DNA from: Parelaphostrongylus tenuis
Lineage: Eukaryota; Nematoda; Chromadorea; Rhabditida; Metastrongylidae
NCBI GenBank assembly: GCA_019055375.1
Contig: JAHQIW010000926.1
Span: forward strand, 18,662 to 82,661
DNA length: 64,000 nt
Direction: 5' to 3'
The translations under genes and the position numbers were made by a program. Below, in pieces: positions 18,263 to 28,249 of the stretch (position 1 is its first letter; each line of letters begins with the position of its first letter). The notes under the pieces are model-generated. The model was not told the origin of the DNA and did not search any database. It was given only the letters and a program-made list of their open reading frames with translations.

Positions 18263-18589
18263 TATCCATACATATCTCTGGTAAAAAGACAGAATGTCGC
18301 GTATTGAAAAATTATTGGAAACATTATTTACTCAATTTTTTAGGCTTTAGGAAAACCACGTTCGATAAGTCGCTCAAAATTTCTTGTTAAATTTCTCTAC
18401 CGACTGAAATTTTCTTCATAGTCCACGTGGCCGACCTTTCGTTCCGTGTTGTTTCTTTCGATTGTCTTTCTCTATTTTTCTCCGTTGCAGTTTTGCGCCT
18501 CAGGAACAGTACTATGGATTTTACTGCTCAATTATCAACTGCTACGAATTTTCAGGTTTGTTTTGAATACGTGTTTTTTACGCAGGCAT
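18263..18589. other. Unassigned sequence
   Basis: T-rich on the plus strand; a plus-strand frame of ~75 codons around 18430-18680 overlaps repeat A and has no splice support. Confidence 0.35.
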
Positions 18590-19300
18590 ATAGCAGTACC
18601 TTCCAATCGACTACCTTTAGACTTCGCTCAACAATTTTTATATAGTCTGATAGAGGCTCAGAAATACAGGATAACGTGGTAAAAAATTTCCCGTCAGCTG
18701 AATTTTTATACAACGTTTGTGAATAGTTGTTTGGAAGGTATTGCTGTATGCCTGCTTAACTGCCGTAAGCCATGAAATCGACAATCAATCGTTCTGTAAC
18801 GTAGCATCAAGTAATCCTTCCAAATCGTCCAGAATGTTAGATTTTCGACGCGGATTACTTATAGTGGCAGAGGTGAGCCGTAGGGCATGTGGTTCTGATG
18901 AAGCGTGTGAGTAACGCCGAAGCGTACGTATACTGCTAGAGCTGTCATACCACGCCTCTCAAAAGGCTCAAAACATTCTACCAAGGCTATATTGGATTCT
19001 GTAAGCGAAGTCTCACAATAGTTAATTGAAGGGTATTGCTGCATATGCTTTGTAACAGTCGTAAGCCATGCAACCGACAATCAGTCACTTTGAAAGAACG
19101 CGACATTAAGTAATCTTTCCACTTGACGTGGAGTGACACTTCTTCAGCGTCGATTGCTGTTACAAGTAGGGGTGAACTGCAGGGCATGTGATAATGATAA
19201 GACGTGTGAGAACGTCGAAATATGCGTATCCCATTCAAAATGCCATGCCAAAACTTTGAAAGGCTCAAAACATTCTAGCAGGCTATGTGTAATCGTGGTT
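18590..19300 (+). repeat. Repeat family A: tandem pair of units with hammerhead-like motifs
   Basis: 18590-18680 is an arm segment ('ccttccaatcgactacctttag'). Two direct units follow, 18724-19020 and 19021-19285, sharing 'cgtaagccatg', 'gtagggcatgtg'-type and 'ggctcaaaacattcta' blocks. Each has a hammerhead-like motif. 18895-18930 has an exact CTGATGA core, stem II GCGT/ACGC, GAAG box, C-GTAC-G and UA. 19194-19228 has a degenerate core but stem II GACGT/ACGTC and an intact GAAA box. Confidence 0.65.
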
Positions 19301-19418
19301 GCTAGGATGAGAGTGCCAGTACGGACCTTCTCCACAAGTTTTCTGGATTATTCTGGTAAGGAGGACTAGCACCGCAGTGATGTCTAGGTGTTTTTATATG
19401 GTGGTCATATAATTTTGA

Positions 19419-19655
19419 GACTGTGTGTAGCGCAGTGGTTAGGGGTGCTCTGCGTCTCACACAGAGTCGATGGTTCGACCTCTCCTTCAAGTTTCACCAG
19501 ACCTTTTTTCCGGGATCAGAGAATTAGTACCTCAGACCTGTCTGGGCGTATAGCAGCACTGATTTGATATATCGGTAGGCCACCAGGAGCCTTTTTTGTA
19601 TTTCCTTATTGTAATGGCTAACGATGCATTCGATCGCGTCAAGCAACCCTAAGAA
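19419..19655 (+). repeat. SINE family 1 copy
   Basis: Head with GTAGCGCAGTGGTTAG and GGTTCGACCTC, body with 'acctcagacctgtctgggcg'. It meets the next copy tail to tail at about 19655. Confidence 0.65.
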
Positions 19656-19935
19656 TAAAAGATAAAGCTTTTGACATTGATCAATCCCTGAGGGATGCGC
19701 CAGGTATTCGTCTCCAATTTTCACCTTGGTTGAGGTGAATGAATGCTTATCCGGCCTTTACAATGACTCCCTGTGGCCTCCCTCTTGATCGAGTCGGTGC
19801 TGATCATCTTCTCAGCTATGTCTGAGATCATCTAAATTTACCGACTCTAGAGGGATGGATGGCCTGGTGAGCCATGGGCACGAAATCGAACCATCGACCC
19901 TGTGTGCGACACAGAGCACCTCTGACCATTGCTCC
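19656..19935 (-). repeat. SINE family 1 copy, inverted
   Basis: The minus strand reads head (from ~19935) through tail, ending 'tgatcaatgtcaaaagct' near 19665. With the preceding copy it forms a tail-to-tail inverted pair just upstream of the PDCD5-like exons. Confidence 0.65.
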
Positions 19936-20023
19936 AGATGTGTTCATATCCTTTTTTTCTATGACGTAGTGATATTAGATATCTGTGTCCAGCGATTGAA
20001 CTTGAGTTTGTTTAGTAGTTTAG

Positions 20024-20334
20024 GCCGATACAAAACAAGGAACTCAGGAAGAACAAGCTCGAAAAGAAGCAAAAAGTTGGGAGAATGACGTAAGCTCCTT
20101 GCTCTCACAGGTCAGGCTTTTTTTTATGATTTGATACAAAAATCGAGTGATGAGTCTTACGATTTTTCGAATTTGTAGAGTTGTGGGATTTTATTCTATC
20201 CTGGTCTCCTTGCTCTAAAACTTATTGTTTTTTTTAGATTTTGGACCAACAAGCCTTGGTGCGGCTGGCAATTTATCTGCCGTTAGGCCAGATAAGGCTA
20301 AATTGGTTGAATCAGCCTTTATCAGTATGGACAG
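20024..20334 (+). pseudogene. PDCD5-like exons (programmed cell death 5), frameshifted
   Basis: PDCD5 is a small conserved helical nuclear/cytosolic protein (C. elegans D2005.3). Exon 20024-20089 (66 nt, 22 codons, acceptor gtagtttag, donor GAC|GTAAGC) encodes KQGTQEEQARKEAKSW, like the family's AAQQEAKHREAE region. Exon 20238-20334 (acceptor ttttttttag, donor ACAG|GTAAGG) begins ILDQQALVRL in one frame and continues NLSAVRPDKAKLVES, FISMDR in another, together matching human [33 protein letters not shown]. One base is missing between VRL and NLS. The gene is therefore broken here or the assembly has a 1-nt error. The first exon was not found. The 3' part would lie near 20675, where a fold-back element begins at 20718. 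Confidence 0.6.
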
Positions 20335-20496
20335 GTAAGGGAATATCTTAAGTTGCAATTATCTTCTTGTTTGTCTTTTCCTCTTTGTTTCGTTTTATCA
20401 CTTTTTGGAGTTTTATAGGAGCGCATCTGTCGACCCATGGATTCTTTCGTACTATTGTTTTGCTCAATTTTTTTTGTATTCCAAATTGGTCTTTTG

Positions 20497-20560
20497 CCAA
20501 GGTTGTGGTATGTTGGAGAATGCTCTAGTAGCTTTGCTCATCGCCCTAAGCACCATAGGA
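20497..20560. repeat. Short dispersed repeat E, copy 1
   Basis: 'gtggtatgttggagaatg' and 'gtagctttg' match 29718-29778 ('atggtatgttgaagaatg...gtagctttg'). Element type unknown. Confidence 0.45.
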
Positions 20561-20717
20561 CCATCGATCATCATCTGAATAAAATGAGCTACTGCGAATT
20601 GATGTTTCTGAAGACACCTTTTGTCTTGGCCGACCACAGTTAAGCTGTAGATTATGTTTTCTGGGTTCTTTTCAGCTATAAGGGGCAAGAAAAGAAATCA
20701 GCTCATTTGCTGAGCAG

Positions 20718-21686
20718 GACTCTTTGATAGGAGTGTTTATAAGCATTCGAAAGTTCAAATCTTTGGCTACAGCCCCAAATGGGCTGTTTTCGAAAAGGTC
20801 TTTTTTAACGTTGTTACCGAAGGAAATCCCTTGTGTTTTACACGCTCATATTTCTCGCCGGACAGAGCTTATCTTTGGACTACTAGTAATCATTCGATAG
20901 CATATGTTTGCTGATTCCAATGCTCTGCTTATTTCCTGAAAAGGCCCTTCTCTGCAACGCTGCAAGAAGGATAAGATTGATCATATGTGCGAGCAGGTGG
21001 TCTATGACCAGTTCACGGATCGCTGGGTGAGATATAAAAGTCGCCTGAGGCGATGATCGGTCGAATTTCGAGCAAATGAACGTGTAGAGAAGATCTCGTA
21101 ATATTTGAATGACTTCTAGTCACTGTTTTAAGCAGTGAGGACGTTGTGTCCTCTGGATTTCCATCAAGGTAATCGTAACGATAATTGATTTATCCGTATT
21201 TGTTTCAAAAAATAAAAGTATTCAAAGTCATCTTGTGGCGGAGTCATACATTTATCTGGAATTTTTCTCTCAAAGCAGAGAAGCAGTTTCTAATTGAATA
21301 ACAAGGATCGCACTTTCAAAAGACCGGTCTAGAATCGATCGATAATCGCGTCAGCTTACATAGCCGCCTCACCCGGCGGTCTGTGAATCGCCCAAACCAC
21401 TTGCTTGCACATACGAATTCGATCTTATTTTCCTACTGCATTGCAGAGAAATGTTTTTTTAGAATATGACCACAGCGTTGTAATCACTGAAACTTACGAT
21501 ATTGAATGGTAACTAGTAGTCTGAAGAAGGAGCTCTGTCCGACGAGAAGTACGCGCCTGTGAAACATAACTTTACCTGATTTTACATCGTTAAAGAAGGG
21601 TCTTTTCAAAAACGGTTATGTAGGGCTCTAGCCAGAGATATAAGCTTTCGAGCAATCACTGACACTCCTATGAAAAGTTTGAGGTC
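20718..21686. mobile_element. Fold-back element family C, copy 1
   Basis: Left arm (20718 to ~21090) and right arm (~21300 to 21686) are long inverted repeats. For example, 'cggacagagct' with 'ggactactagtaatcattcgatag' on the left pairs with the complement of 'ctatt...ggtaactagtagtctgaagaaggagctctgtccg' on the right, and the ends 'ataggagtgt' and 'acactcctat' pair. No open frame crosses it. A second copy is at 31257-32156. The left end lies just after a possible PDCD5-like exon. Confidence 0.7.
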
Positions 21687-23216
21687 GTTTCTACATATTG
21701 TACCTTTATAACCAAAAGGAATCGATTTCTTTCTCTGGGTGACACAGCATGTTGTTTTGGCATTTGCTCGACAACAAGCAGGCAATGCTGACGTTTGCGG
21801 GAGGCAACCAGGAGTTGGCTGAAAGGCTTTGAAACGACCCTGTGTCGCTTTTCTTCACTGGGCTAGATCACTTAACCAATTCCATCTTTTGAGCTTGATA
21901 CTGCTCCATCAGATCGGATCACCTTCGAGTCTTGAAGCAGCTATGCGGGAGAAAAGTTCCTGAGACTACAGCATCTAGCTCAAAAGTGACCCCGACGACT
22001 TTTTTGAGCGGCGATCTTATACTTTTTGCGAGTAACGAATCCAGTCCTCGCCCAACAAATATGTGTATATCATTGGTCATGATGGCAAAAAAATTTTTTG
22101 GTAAATGGGTTTTGTTGAGTGGATAACAAATCAGACAATAAAAGTGTGAGGTGCGAAAGAAGTATGGGGCAACCCATTGGTTTTTGAGATTTGCTTTCCC
22201 TCTTGTCAAAAGTTCTGTGAATTCTTGTATTGAGACGAAGGCAGTTGGTAGTGAAGTTATAAACAAACTACGAGAACAACCACTGTAAAGGTTTGTTGTA
22301 CTAACATCCTTCTATTTTTCTACATTAGTTGTCGCCTCATCTCTATGAGACTTGAAAATTTCTCTCAATCAGTTGTGTTTATTCATAAAGAGAGCATATT
22401 AGGGACATTTCTTCTAGTTTTCGTCCTCAAATTTCACATAAGCCGACTAGAAATCAGCTATTTTTCTAGGAAATCTCAAAAAAATTTAGAAAAGAATGTA
22501 TCGATGTGAAGTGTACAAGTAAGAAGTATGCCGATATGGGCCTTATCTTACATTCTAGCCAAATCAGGTTTCTTCATAAAAGGAAAAAATAGGCCGTAGC
22601 TCTAACATATGTCTTCCAGCCTCAGTGGTCCAATAAAACCTCTATTTAGTGAAAGGATATAGTTATATTTTGGATAGAACTGTTCATTCGATTAGAATAG
22701 TTCAAATTCGTATTCGAGAAACTTAGTTCGCTCCACGATTCAGAAAAACCTCAGCAAAAGTAGAGTAGACGGACTTGATCAGCACTGCGTTGAATGGATA
22801 TTTTCCTGAATGCCCATTTCTTAGTAAATGATTTTTAAATTTTCAGTCTGGAGTTTCATGAACCTGCGACTAACAGGTTGTCGTCTTAACTGTTTGACAG
22901 TGAGTTTCAAATAAATAGTAATTTGTAACTCTTCCTCTGGAAAGTCATTGCTGAGTATTTTATCTCGAATAATTTTGGAGTGCTTTGACGAATTAGTAAT
23001 TTTTCTTTTGTTTCGAGTTCGATCAACGTAGCAGCAACCTCGATTCTGATGGAGATGATGACTATTAATGAGCTTTCCTACCTACTACGCTTCCTATGAC
23101 GGCTAAGTTATCTCTTCTCAAATGATCCTCTTGGTCAATATAGTCATAAGGGTGCATGTAAAATAGTGCGCGTTTGAATTTGATAAATTCTACTTAACAG
23201 CAGGTTTTTTTGCTAC
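21687..23216. other. Unassigned; weak competing frames around 21919-22266
   Basis: Around 21919-22266 both strands have open frames (minus ~115 codons, plus ~64 codons followed by another 15-20) but neither has convincing splice borders or a recognised domain. The rest holds nothing I can support. Confidence 0.3.
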
Positions 23217-23251
23217 TTATCCAATTGGATGACCTATTAGATGGCGAAAGG

Positions 23252-23440
23252 TTACGAAGCCAAGCAAAGAAGAGTCAGAGCAGAGTACGCAACAACACCT
23301 GCTTTCCAAGCTAGCCCCACTTTCTGTAGAAGCATGCTTTTCTTGTGTAGATCTATTCGGTTTAAATAATACTCTTCCGGAAGTCTTCTTCTCAACACAA
23401 GTTGCGAGAGCGGTGTTCTGGAGATGCATTCAAGTTTTCC
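23252..23440 (-). CDS. Candidate exon, unidentified small protein
   Basis: A minus-strand frame encodes KLECISRTPLSQLVLRRRLPEEYYLNRIDLHKKSML then a short hydrophobic end (AGVVAYSALTLLCLAS) before a stop at 23252. Basic residues followed by a C-terminal hydrophobic helix would fit a small membrane protein. No homologue recognised; the start is unknown. Confidence 0.25.
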   Translation of the reverse strand, partial: GKLECISRTPLSQLVLRRRLPEEYYLNRIDLHKKSMLLQKVGLAWKAGVVAYSALTLLCLAS

Positions 23441-23837
23441 TTCAAATGGTGATTTGTGGCTTTTCAAATGGCCTTCTGGATAGGAATATCGAAATCTTTG
23501 GCTTGGGTGACTAAATTATGATTACGCTATATTGTAGTAGATAAGGTTCACAATGTGATCCGGAGAATAGACCTGAGAGAATTGACTGTTGAACAGAGAT
23601 CTATTTGATCTAGTTGGAAGTTCAAAAAATTGAAGATTGAGATGAGAATTGAAATTTACTTGAAGCATCTTAACACTGAGAAAAAGCAGTGAAAATTTAA
23701 TAAATCTTGACTATCGCAATGGCTGTTAGCTTAGCTGAATTTATAAAGCAATTTTACTTAAGCGACCAAACCCGTCGTAGGATGGTGGCTGTTATCTATG
23801 ATAGAGAAATTGAAGAGTGAGTGGTAGCGAAATGGTG

Positions 23838-23905
23838 CCTCGGTAGTGTAGTGGTAGCATGCGCGCTCGGTATGGATGAAACTCGGGTTCAACTCCTTTC
23901 TGAGG
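23838..23905 (+). repeat. tRNA-like sequence with closing acceptor stem
   Basis: GCCTCGG at the 5' end can pair with CTGAGGT at the 3' end (two wobbles), with GTGTAGTGGTAGCAT (A box) and GGGTTCAACTCC (B box) between. The T stem and anticodon stem are poor, so I call it a tRNA pseudogene or SINE head. Confidence 0.45.
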
Positions 23906-24317
23906 TCGAATTTCTCTCATTACTCAATTTTTTTAGGTATATATAAATCATTGTAACACTGCGAAAAGCAGTGAAAAAATCTTGAGCATGCGGAGAATGT
24001 TGGTTGCTTTGATTTGAAAATTTGGAGAGCGAAACGATCAAGGAATGGAAACCGTATGAAATGATGAAGTGAAGTGTTTGTACGCTGCTTAGGACCTGCG
24101 AGCATAGGATACCTTGGAATTCAATGTAGTTATGGCTACTCACCTTTATAGAAAGGAATGGGCGTTTTCCTTCTGCTCAAGTAATCTATAACACAAGCAG
24201 GATATCATTGGAATGGGCTAAAATATTTTCTTTGTTTCCACTTGCTACGATTTTAGTGAGTTTCACTTTCCTCGGGCGAGCTCAACCCGCCCGCCTTCTG
24301 TGCGTCAGGCAGGTGTA

Positions 24318-24600
24318 GCAATGGTGGAGGCGCCTTGACCGAGTGGATGTGATGCTCGTTGCGGCGCGCCTAGAGCCGGACTTCATCCCCAATCCTCACC
24401 GGCTGTCAACAACATCGTCCTATGGAATGCCACAGCCGGGCTACCCTCGAGACTGCATGGAGACTAACTCAACCAGTATTCTACGACGCCGAAGAAGAAG
24501 ACGAAAAAACGATTTGGATGGTAGAAGTGCTTTGTTTCGTACAGTGAAACTTAAACTCTGTGAAAATTGTTCAATAAGGTGTCTAAATTAATTAGTTGAG
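24318..24600 (+). repeat. tRNA-derived SINE family 2
   Basis: The head reads TTGACCGAGTGG (Leu/Ser-type A box). The body 'ctcaaccagtattctacg', 'cgaagaagaagacgaaaaaac' matches 46221-46470 on the minus strand. The frames open through it on either copy are incidental. Confidence 0.55.
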
Positions 24601-24825
24601 TAGATATGGAAAATCTGATAGAATCGTTTAGCGTTCACCAATCCAAGTATGTGCCATGCATTAAGTTTCATCGAGCACTGTGGAAGTAATTTATAGTATG
24701 CTTGACCTGTAAAGAGACTTACAAGGGCTTACCGACGTAATAAGTTAATGTTTCTATTTTCGCAGATAAGTTGATAGCCTTCTGATCGACTAGTTTTTAA
24801 ATTTTGTTATAAACATTCAGTATGG

Positions 24826-25090
24826 TTGAATGTTGAAGGCCATTTCGAGGTTGGGTACGTGAGTGGCTTAGGTATGTTTCAACGGTATCGCCCGTCTCAT
24901 CAGAGACACACACCTTACACTGAACTCTATAGCAGGGATGAGGAGATTATGCTGATAGTATACGATATTATGTTATCAACATTTTTTGTAGAGCGTGTGG
25001 CTCTGATGGGGCGGGCGAATTCGCTGGAACGTACGTAAGCCAATGACGAATCGAAGAGGCTCTACACATTCTCACAAACTAAGTTCGTAG
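24826..25090. mobile_element. Repeat family A fold-back with paired inverted hammerhead motifs
   Basis: The arms are imperfect inverted repeats. Minus motif at 24908-24864: stem I TGTCT/AGCCA (one mismatch), exact CTGATGA core (24903-24897), stem II GACGG/CCGTT, exact GAAA box (24880-24877), then CATACC and UA. Plus motif at 24998-25042: stem I TGGCT/AGCCA, core CTGATGG, stem II GGCG/CGCT, box GGAA, C-GTAC-G, UA. The minus copy keeps all core positions I can check and is the best candidate for an active ribozyme in the window. Confidence 0.7.
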
Positions 25091-26559
25091 AAATTTGCTG
25101 AACGCTGTGGGATGGACGGCTTAGTTGAAATCAGCACGCAAGACTAAGCCAGCAGTCAAATATGTATTGCAGAATGCCTCTAACCAGGGTGTTATGCGCA
25201 AAGTGGTAGGTTTGATGCGAGTAATTCTAATGAACTGCAAAAAAATCTCAGGTATAATAGGTTCGACTTGGGCGCGTCCAACCAGAACTAAGTCTATCAT
25301 ATCGTTGACATTTTCAGTTTGATTAGAAGATGATTTGTGAAAAAAAAGAATACATGAGGGTTGGCAACATGACAGTGTTGCAGAAGATACATTGCTTTGT
25401 CGTTCTAATAGGAATGGTATATTATTGTCAACATTCCGAGTGTTCTGCAGCTTCTGTTAGCCTGACTCTTATCTATTCTATGTTTCTCTTCTATCGCGGA
25501 ATGATTTGTTGAAGTGACTATAATAGAAACAAGATATTCTTGAAGGAGAGGTTCTTATACATATCTTAGCACACAACAGAGTTTTTCCCAGTTGACATCT
25601 TCCAACATCTTAGTTGAGCAAGATATCGACTATCAAAAGCTATGTAAGAGTAGTCATTCATGCCGGCCACAATGTCCTTTGCAAATGGCACTACTAAACT
25701 TTATGTCGCGAAAATGTTAGCATAATTATGCAATCTCGAGAAAGGAAGAAAAGTTCATTAGAGGTCCTTATAGCATTTAGCCTTAACAAATGCTTATCAA
25801 ATCATCGACCGGTTGACTGGATGTTATCATTGATAAGCAGGTTCACGATGGGTTAAAGTTCGCTACACCATGCTTTCACCATTCACAGATCCCAATCTCA
25901 GCCTACGAAAGGGAACTTGCCTTTCTGTTCCAACCTGTTTTCTTGTTCTTTTCTATCCGTCGTTCATCTGTGCACATTCGTGATCCACTCCAATCGTGAC
26001 CGCTTCGTTCTCATCGAAGACATTATCATTGAGCTTTCTACAGTGTGTAGAATCCACAGCATTATACGAGTAGATATTTGTTCGAAATTTCTTCAATAGA
26101 ATTATGCTATATATGTTCAAATTTATTTACCTATTGGTTCTTTTATTGTCTCCATAATTTATTAATTACAGCGGTAGACCTTTTCAGGATAGGAAAAAAA
26201 GCAATGTACTCTGTGATCTGTAGGGCCACTATCCCTATATAGAGGATTCGACGACGAACTTTTTACACCAAACGTACAGCTAAACAACCACTGTGGCGTA
26301 TTTTTAAAGTAAAATGTGACTGATCGTCGATTGCATGGCGTATTGGTTCTTACGTGGGCATATGTAACAATCATTACAATCGACTATTTTAAGACCTTGA
26401 TCGAGAGCAATATAATCTGACAATGTATTATGAGCTTTTCGTGAGGTCTTCTCTGGGCACTTATACACTTTAAGACACGCGTTTCGACCTTTAAGTCTAT
26501 TCAATTGCAAAGCTCAAAGTGAAGTGTCAGATTATAATGATTAGAAAATATTTTTATCT
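25091..26559. other. Unassigned; possible repeat A fragment near 26370-26470
   Basis: A short plus-strand frame at 25357-25512 encodes a hydrophobic start (MTVLQKIHCFVVLIGM) but has no supporting exon structure. 26370-26420 resembles the 'cgactat...aga ccttg' arm of repeat A. Confidence 0.3.
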
Positions 26560-27050
26560 ATGAAGGCTTATTTAGCAACAGCTTCCAATCGACTATCTGG
26601 AGACGTCGTTGAAAAACTCATTATAGTCTGATAGAATACTTCAAGCATGTTAGAGTTCAGGCATGCCATCTCTAGTGGTATACGTATGTTGCGGCATTCT
26701 CACACGCCTCATAAGTACCGCATACCCCAAAATGAATTTGTTGATTTTATGGCTCACGTCTATTAAGGGCATACGTAACAATGCCTTCCAACCATCCATT
26801 TTGAGACCTTGTTCATAAGTACGATATAGTGTGATAGAATGTTCGAAGTCTTTCAGAGTTAAAAACTGGAACATCAAGTGATCGTTTAACTTGATGTAAA
26901 ATAGTACTTTTTCGGCGCCGATTGCTAGTATTAGCAGAGATGAACCGTAGGGCATGTGCTATTAATGAGGCGTTCAACAACGCCAAAACGTACGTATACC
27001 ATTAGAGAGGTTATACCAGACCTCTACAAGGCTTAGAACTTTCTACAAAA
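26560..27050. mobile_element. Repeat family A fold-back, second double-hammerhead copy
   Basis: Minus motif at 26721-26675: stem I GCGGTA/TACCAC (one mismatch), core CTTATGA, short stem II GGC/GCC, box GCAA, C-ATAC-G, UA. Plus motif at 26956-27002: stem I GTGCTA/TACCAT (one mismatch), core TTAATGA, perfect 6-bp stem II GGCGTT/AACGCC with a 4-nt loop, box AAAA, C-GTAC-G, UA. As at 24.8 kb, the left motif is on the minus strand and the right on the plus strand. Confidence 0.6.
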
Positions 27051-27070
27051 AAGGTTTACAGTTGGCCTGA

Positions 27071-27143
27071 CCATTGAACTACAACGGTCTGATTAGTCAG
27101 AACACCACCATTGAACTACAACGGTCTGATTAGTCAGAACACC
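27071..27143. repeat. Tandem duplication of a 37-bp unit
   Basis: Two identical adjacent copies of a unit starting CCATTGAACTACAACGGTCT (27071 and 27108). The identity suggests a recent duplication or an assembly duplicate. Confidence 0.85.
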
Positions 27144-27841
27144 CTACCAAACAATGCTAAGGCCATTCGAATGGTCGATTCTTGTTACCGTCACCTTGGC
27201 AGCTACGATATGCGCTAACGATTTGGGTGACACAATTACGACGGTGCTATTGCTGTGTTTTCAAGCAAGGGTGGACGAATTTCTGTTTTCTTTTGGACCA
27301 CTATAGAACATGTAACAAGGAATAGTATTGTATGAAGATCTTAAACGTTCCATCAAAGTGGGAATCACTTTTTCGGTCATACGATCGACCATTACATGCC
27401 ATAGCCACTAATGAAAGTAATACAGTACCGTTGAGTGTACGATGAGAAGTTTTCGGTATGTTGAAACATTCATACCAATATTTTCTTGCTACGATGACTA
27501 GCTTTTAATCGCGCTTTTCAGTGTATTTATTCCATGTAATAACGAATATTAGCTTGTGAAGATGTTTCCTTATGCTTTTAAAACCTGATAGTAATTCAAT
27601 TACCCATCCTTCCAAATTATTCATGTAAATATTTGTTTGCTCTTTTATATAAGTCTGAAAAAAATTACGTGATTTCCGCTTTGACTTAACTTTTGTGTCA
27701 AAATTTTTTACTATCATCACTCAAAATAACAGATGTTCAGTTTTCCAAATTTCAGAATAAACTGACACTTTTTTTCTGCTTTTCTCCACTGGCCGGCTTG
27801 AAGATTTTGCTTGATCTTCTTAATTCTTTTTCGATCTCCAG

Positions 27842-27946
27842 TCGATTCTCATAAATGCTAAACATATAGAGCGGCTCGTCGAAAATGATGTACATGTGGA
27901 TGCAGTGGATGTCATATATCTCCTAGCCGAACTTGCTGTACAAGTG
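27842..27946 (+). CDS. Candidate exon with histone-fold-like helix (CENP-X/MHF2-like?)
   Basis: A 105-nt exon between acceptor tttttcgatctccag and donor GTG|GTACGA encodes INAKHIERLVENDVHV then DAVDVIYLLAELAVQV (phase 0). The pattern V-x-x-D-A-x-x-(L/I)-x-x-E-L resembles the second helix of CENP-X/MHF2 (KVSGDALQLMVELLKVFV) or other histone folds. No neighbouring exon was found, and the minus strand is also open for ~70 codons across it, so this is tentative. Confidence 0.3.
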
Positions 27947-28249
27947 GTACGATTCTCTACTTCTTTCAAAAAAATCCGTCTGGTCCCAAGATTCTGTAAG
28001 AAGAAACGGTCATAACATTCTCATCCACAATTTCTGTATTAGCTTCTCTATTCTAATAGGTAAGAAGCCAGCAGCACCGTTTTAGTGATCCCGTTCATTA
28101 AGCAGATAACTCAATCCATCCAGGTCCTTTCGCGAGGTTACCATTCCAGCTATGGCACAGATCGGCCTCCCTCTAGCGCACTCTAGCGTCGCGATATTGA
28201 TACCAGACTGGCTCATCTGAAATTAGCTCACTATCTTATCTACGTAGCT

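Noticed and set aside
23838..23905. Functional tRNA gene
   Set aside because: An acceptor stem can form, but the T stem and anticodon stem do not, and similar sequences recur as repeat heads.
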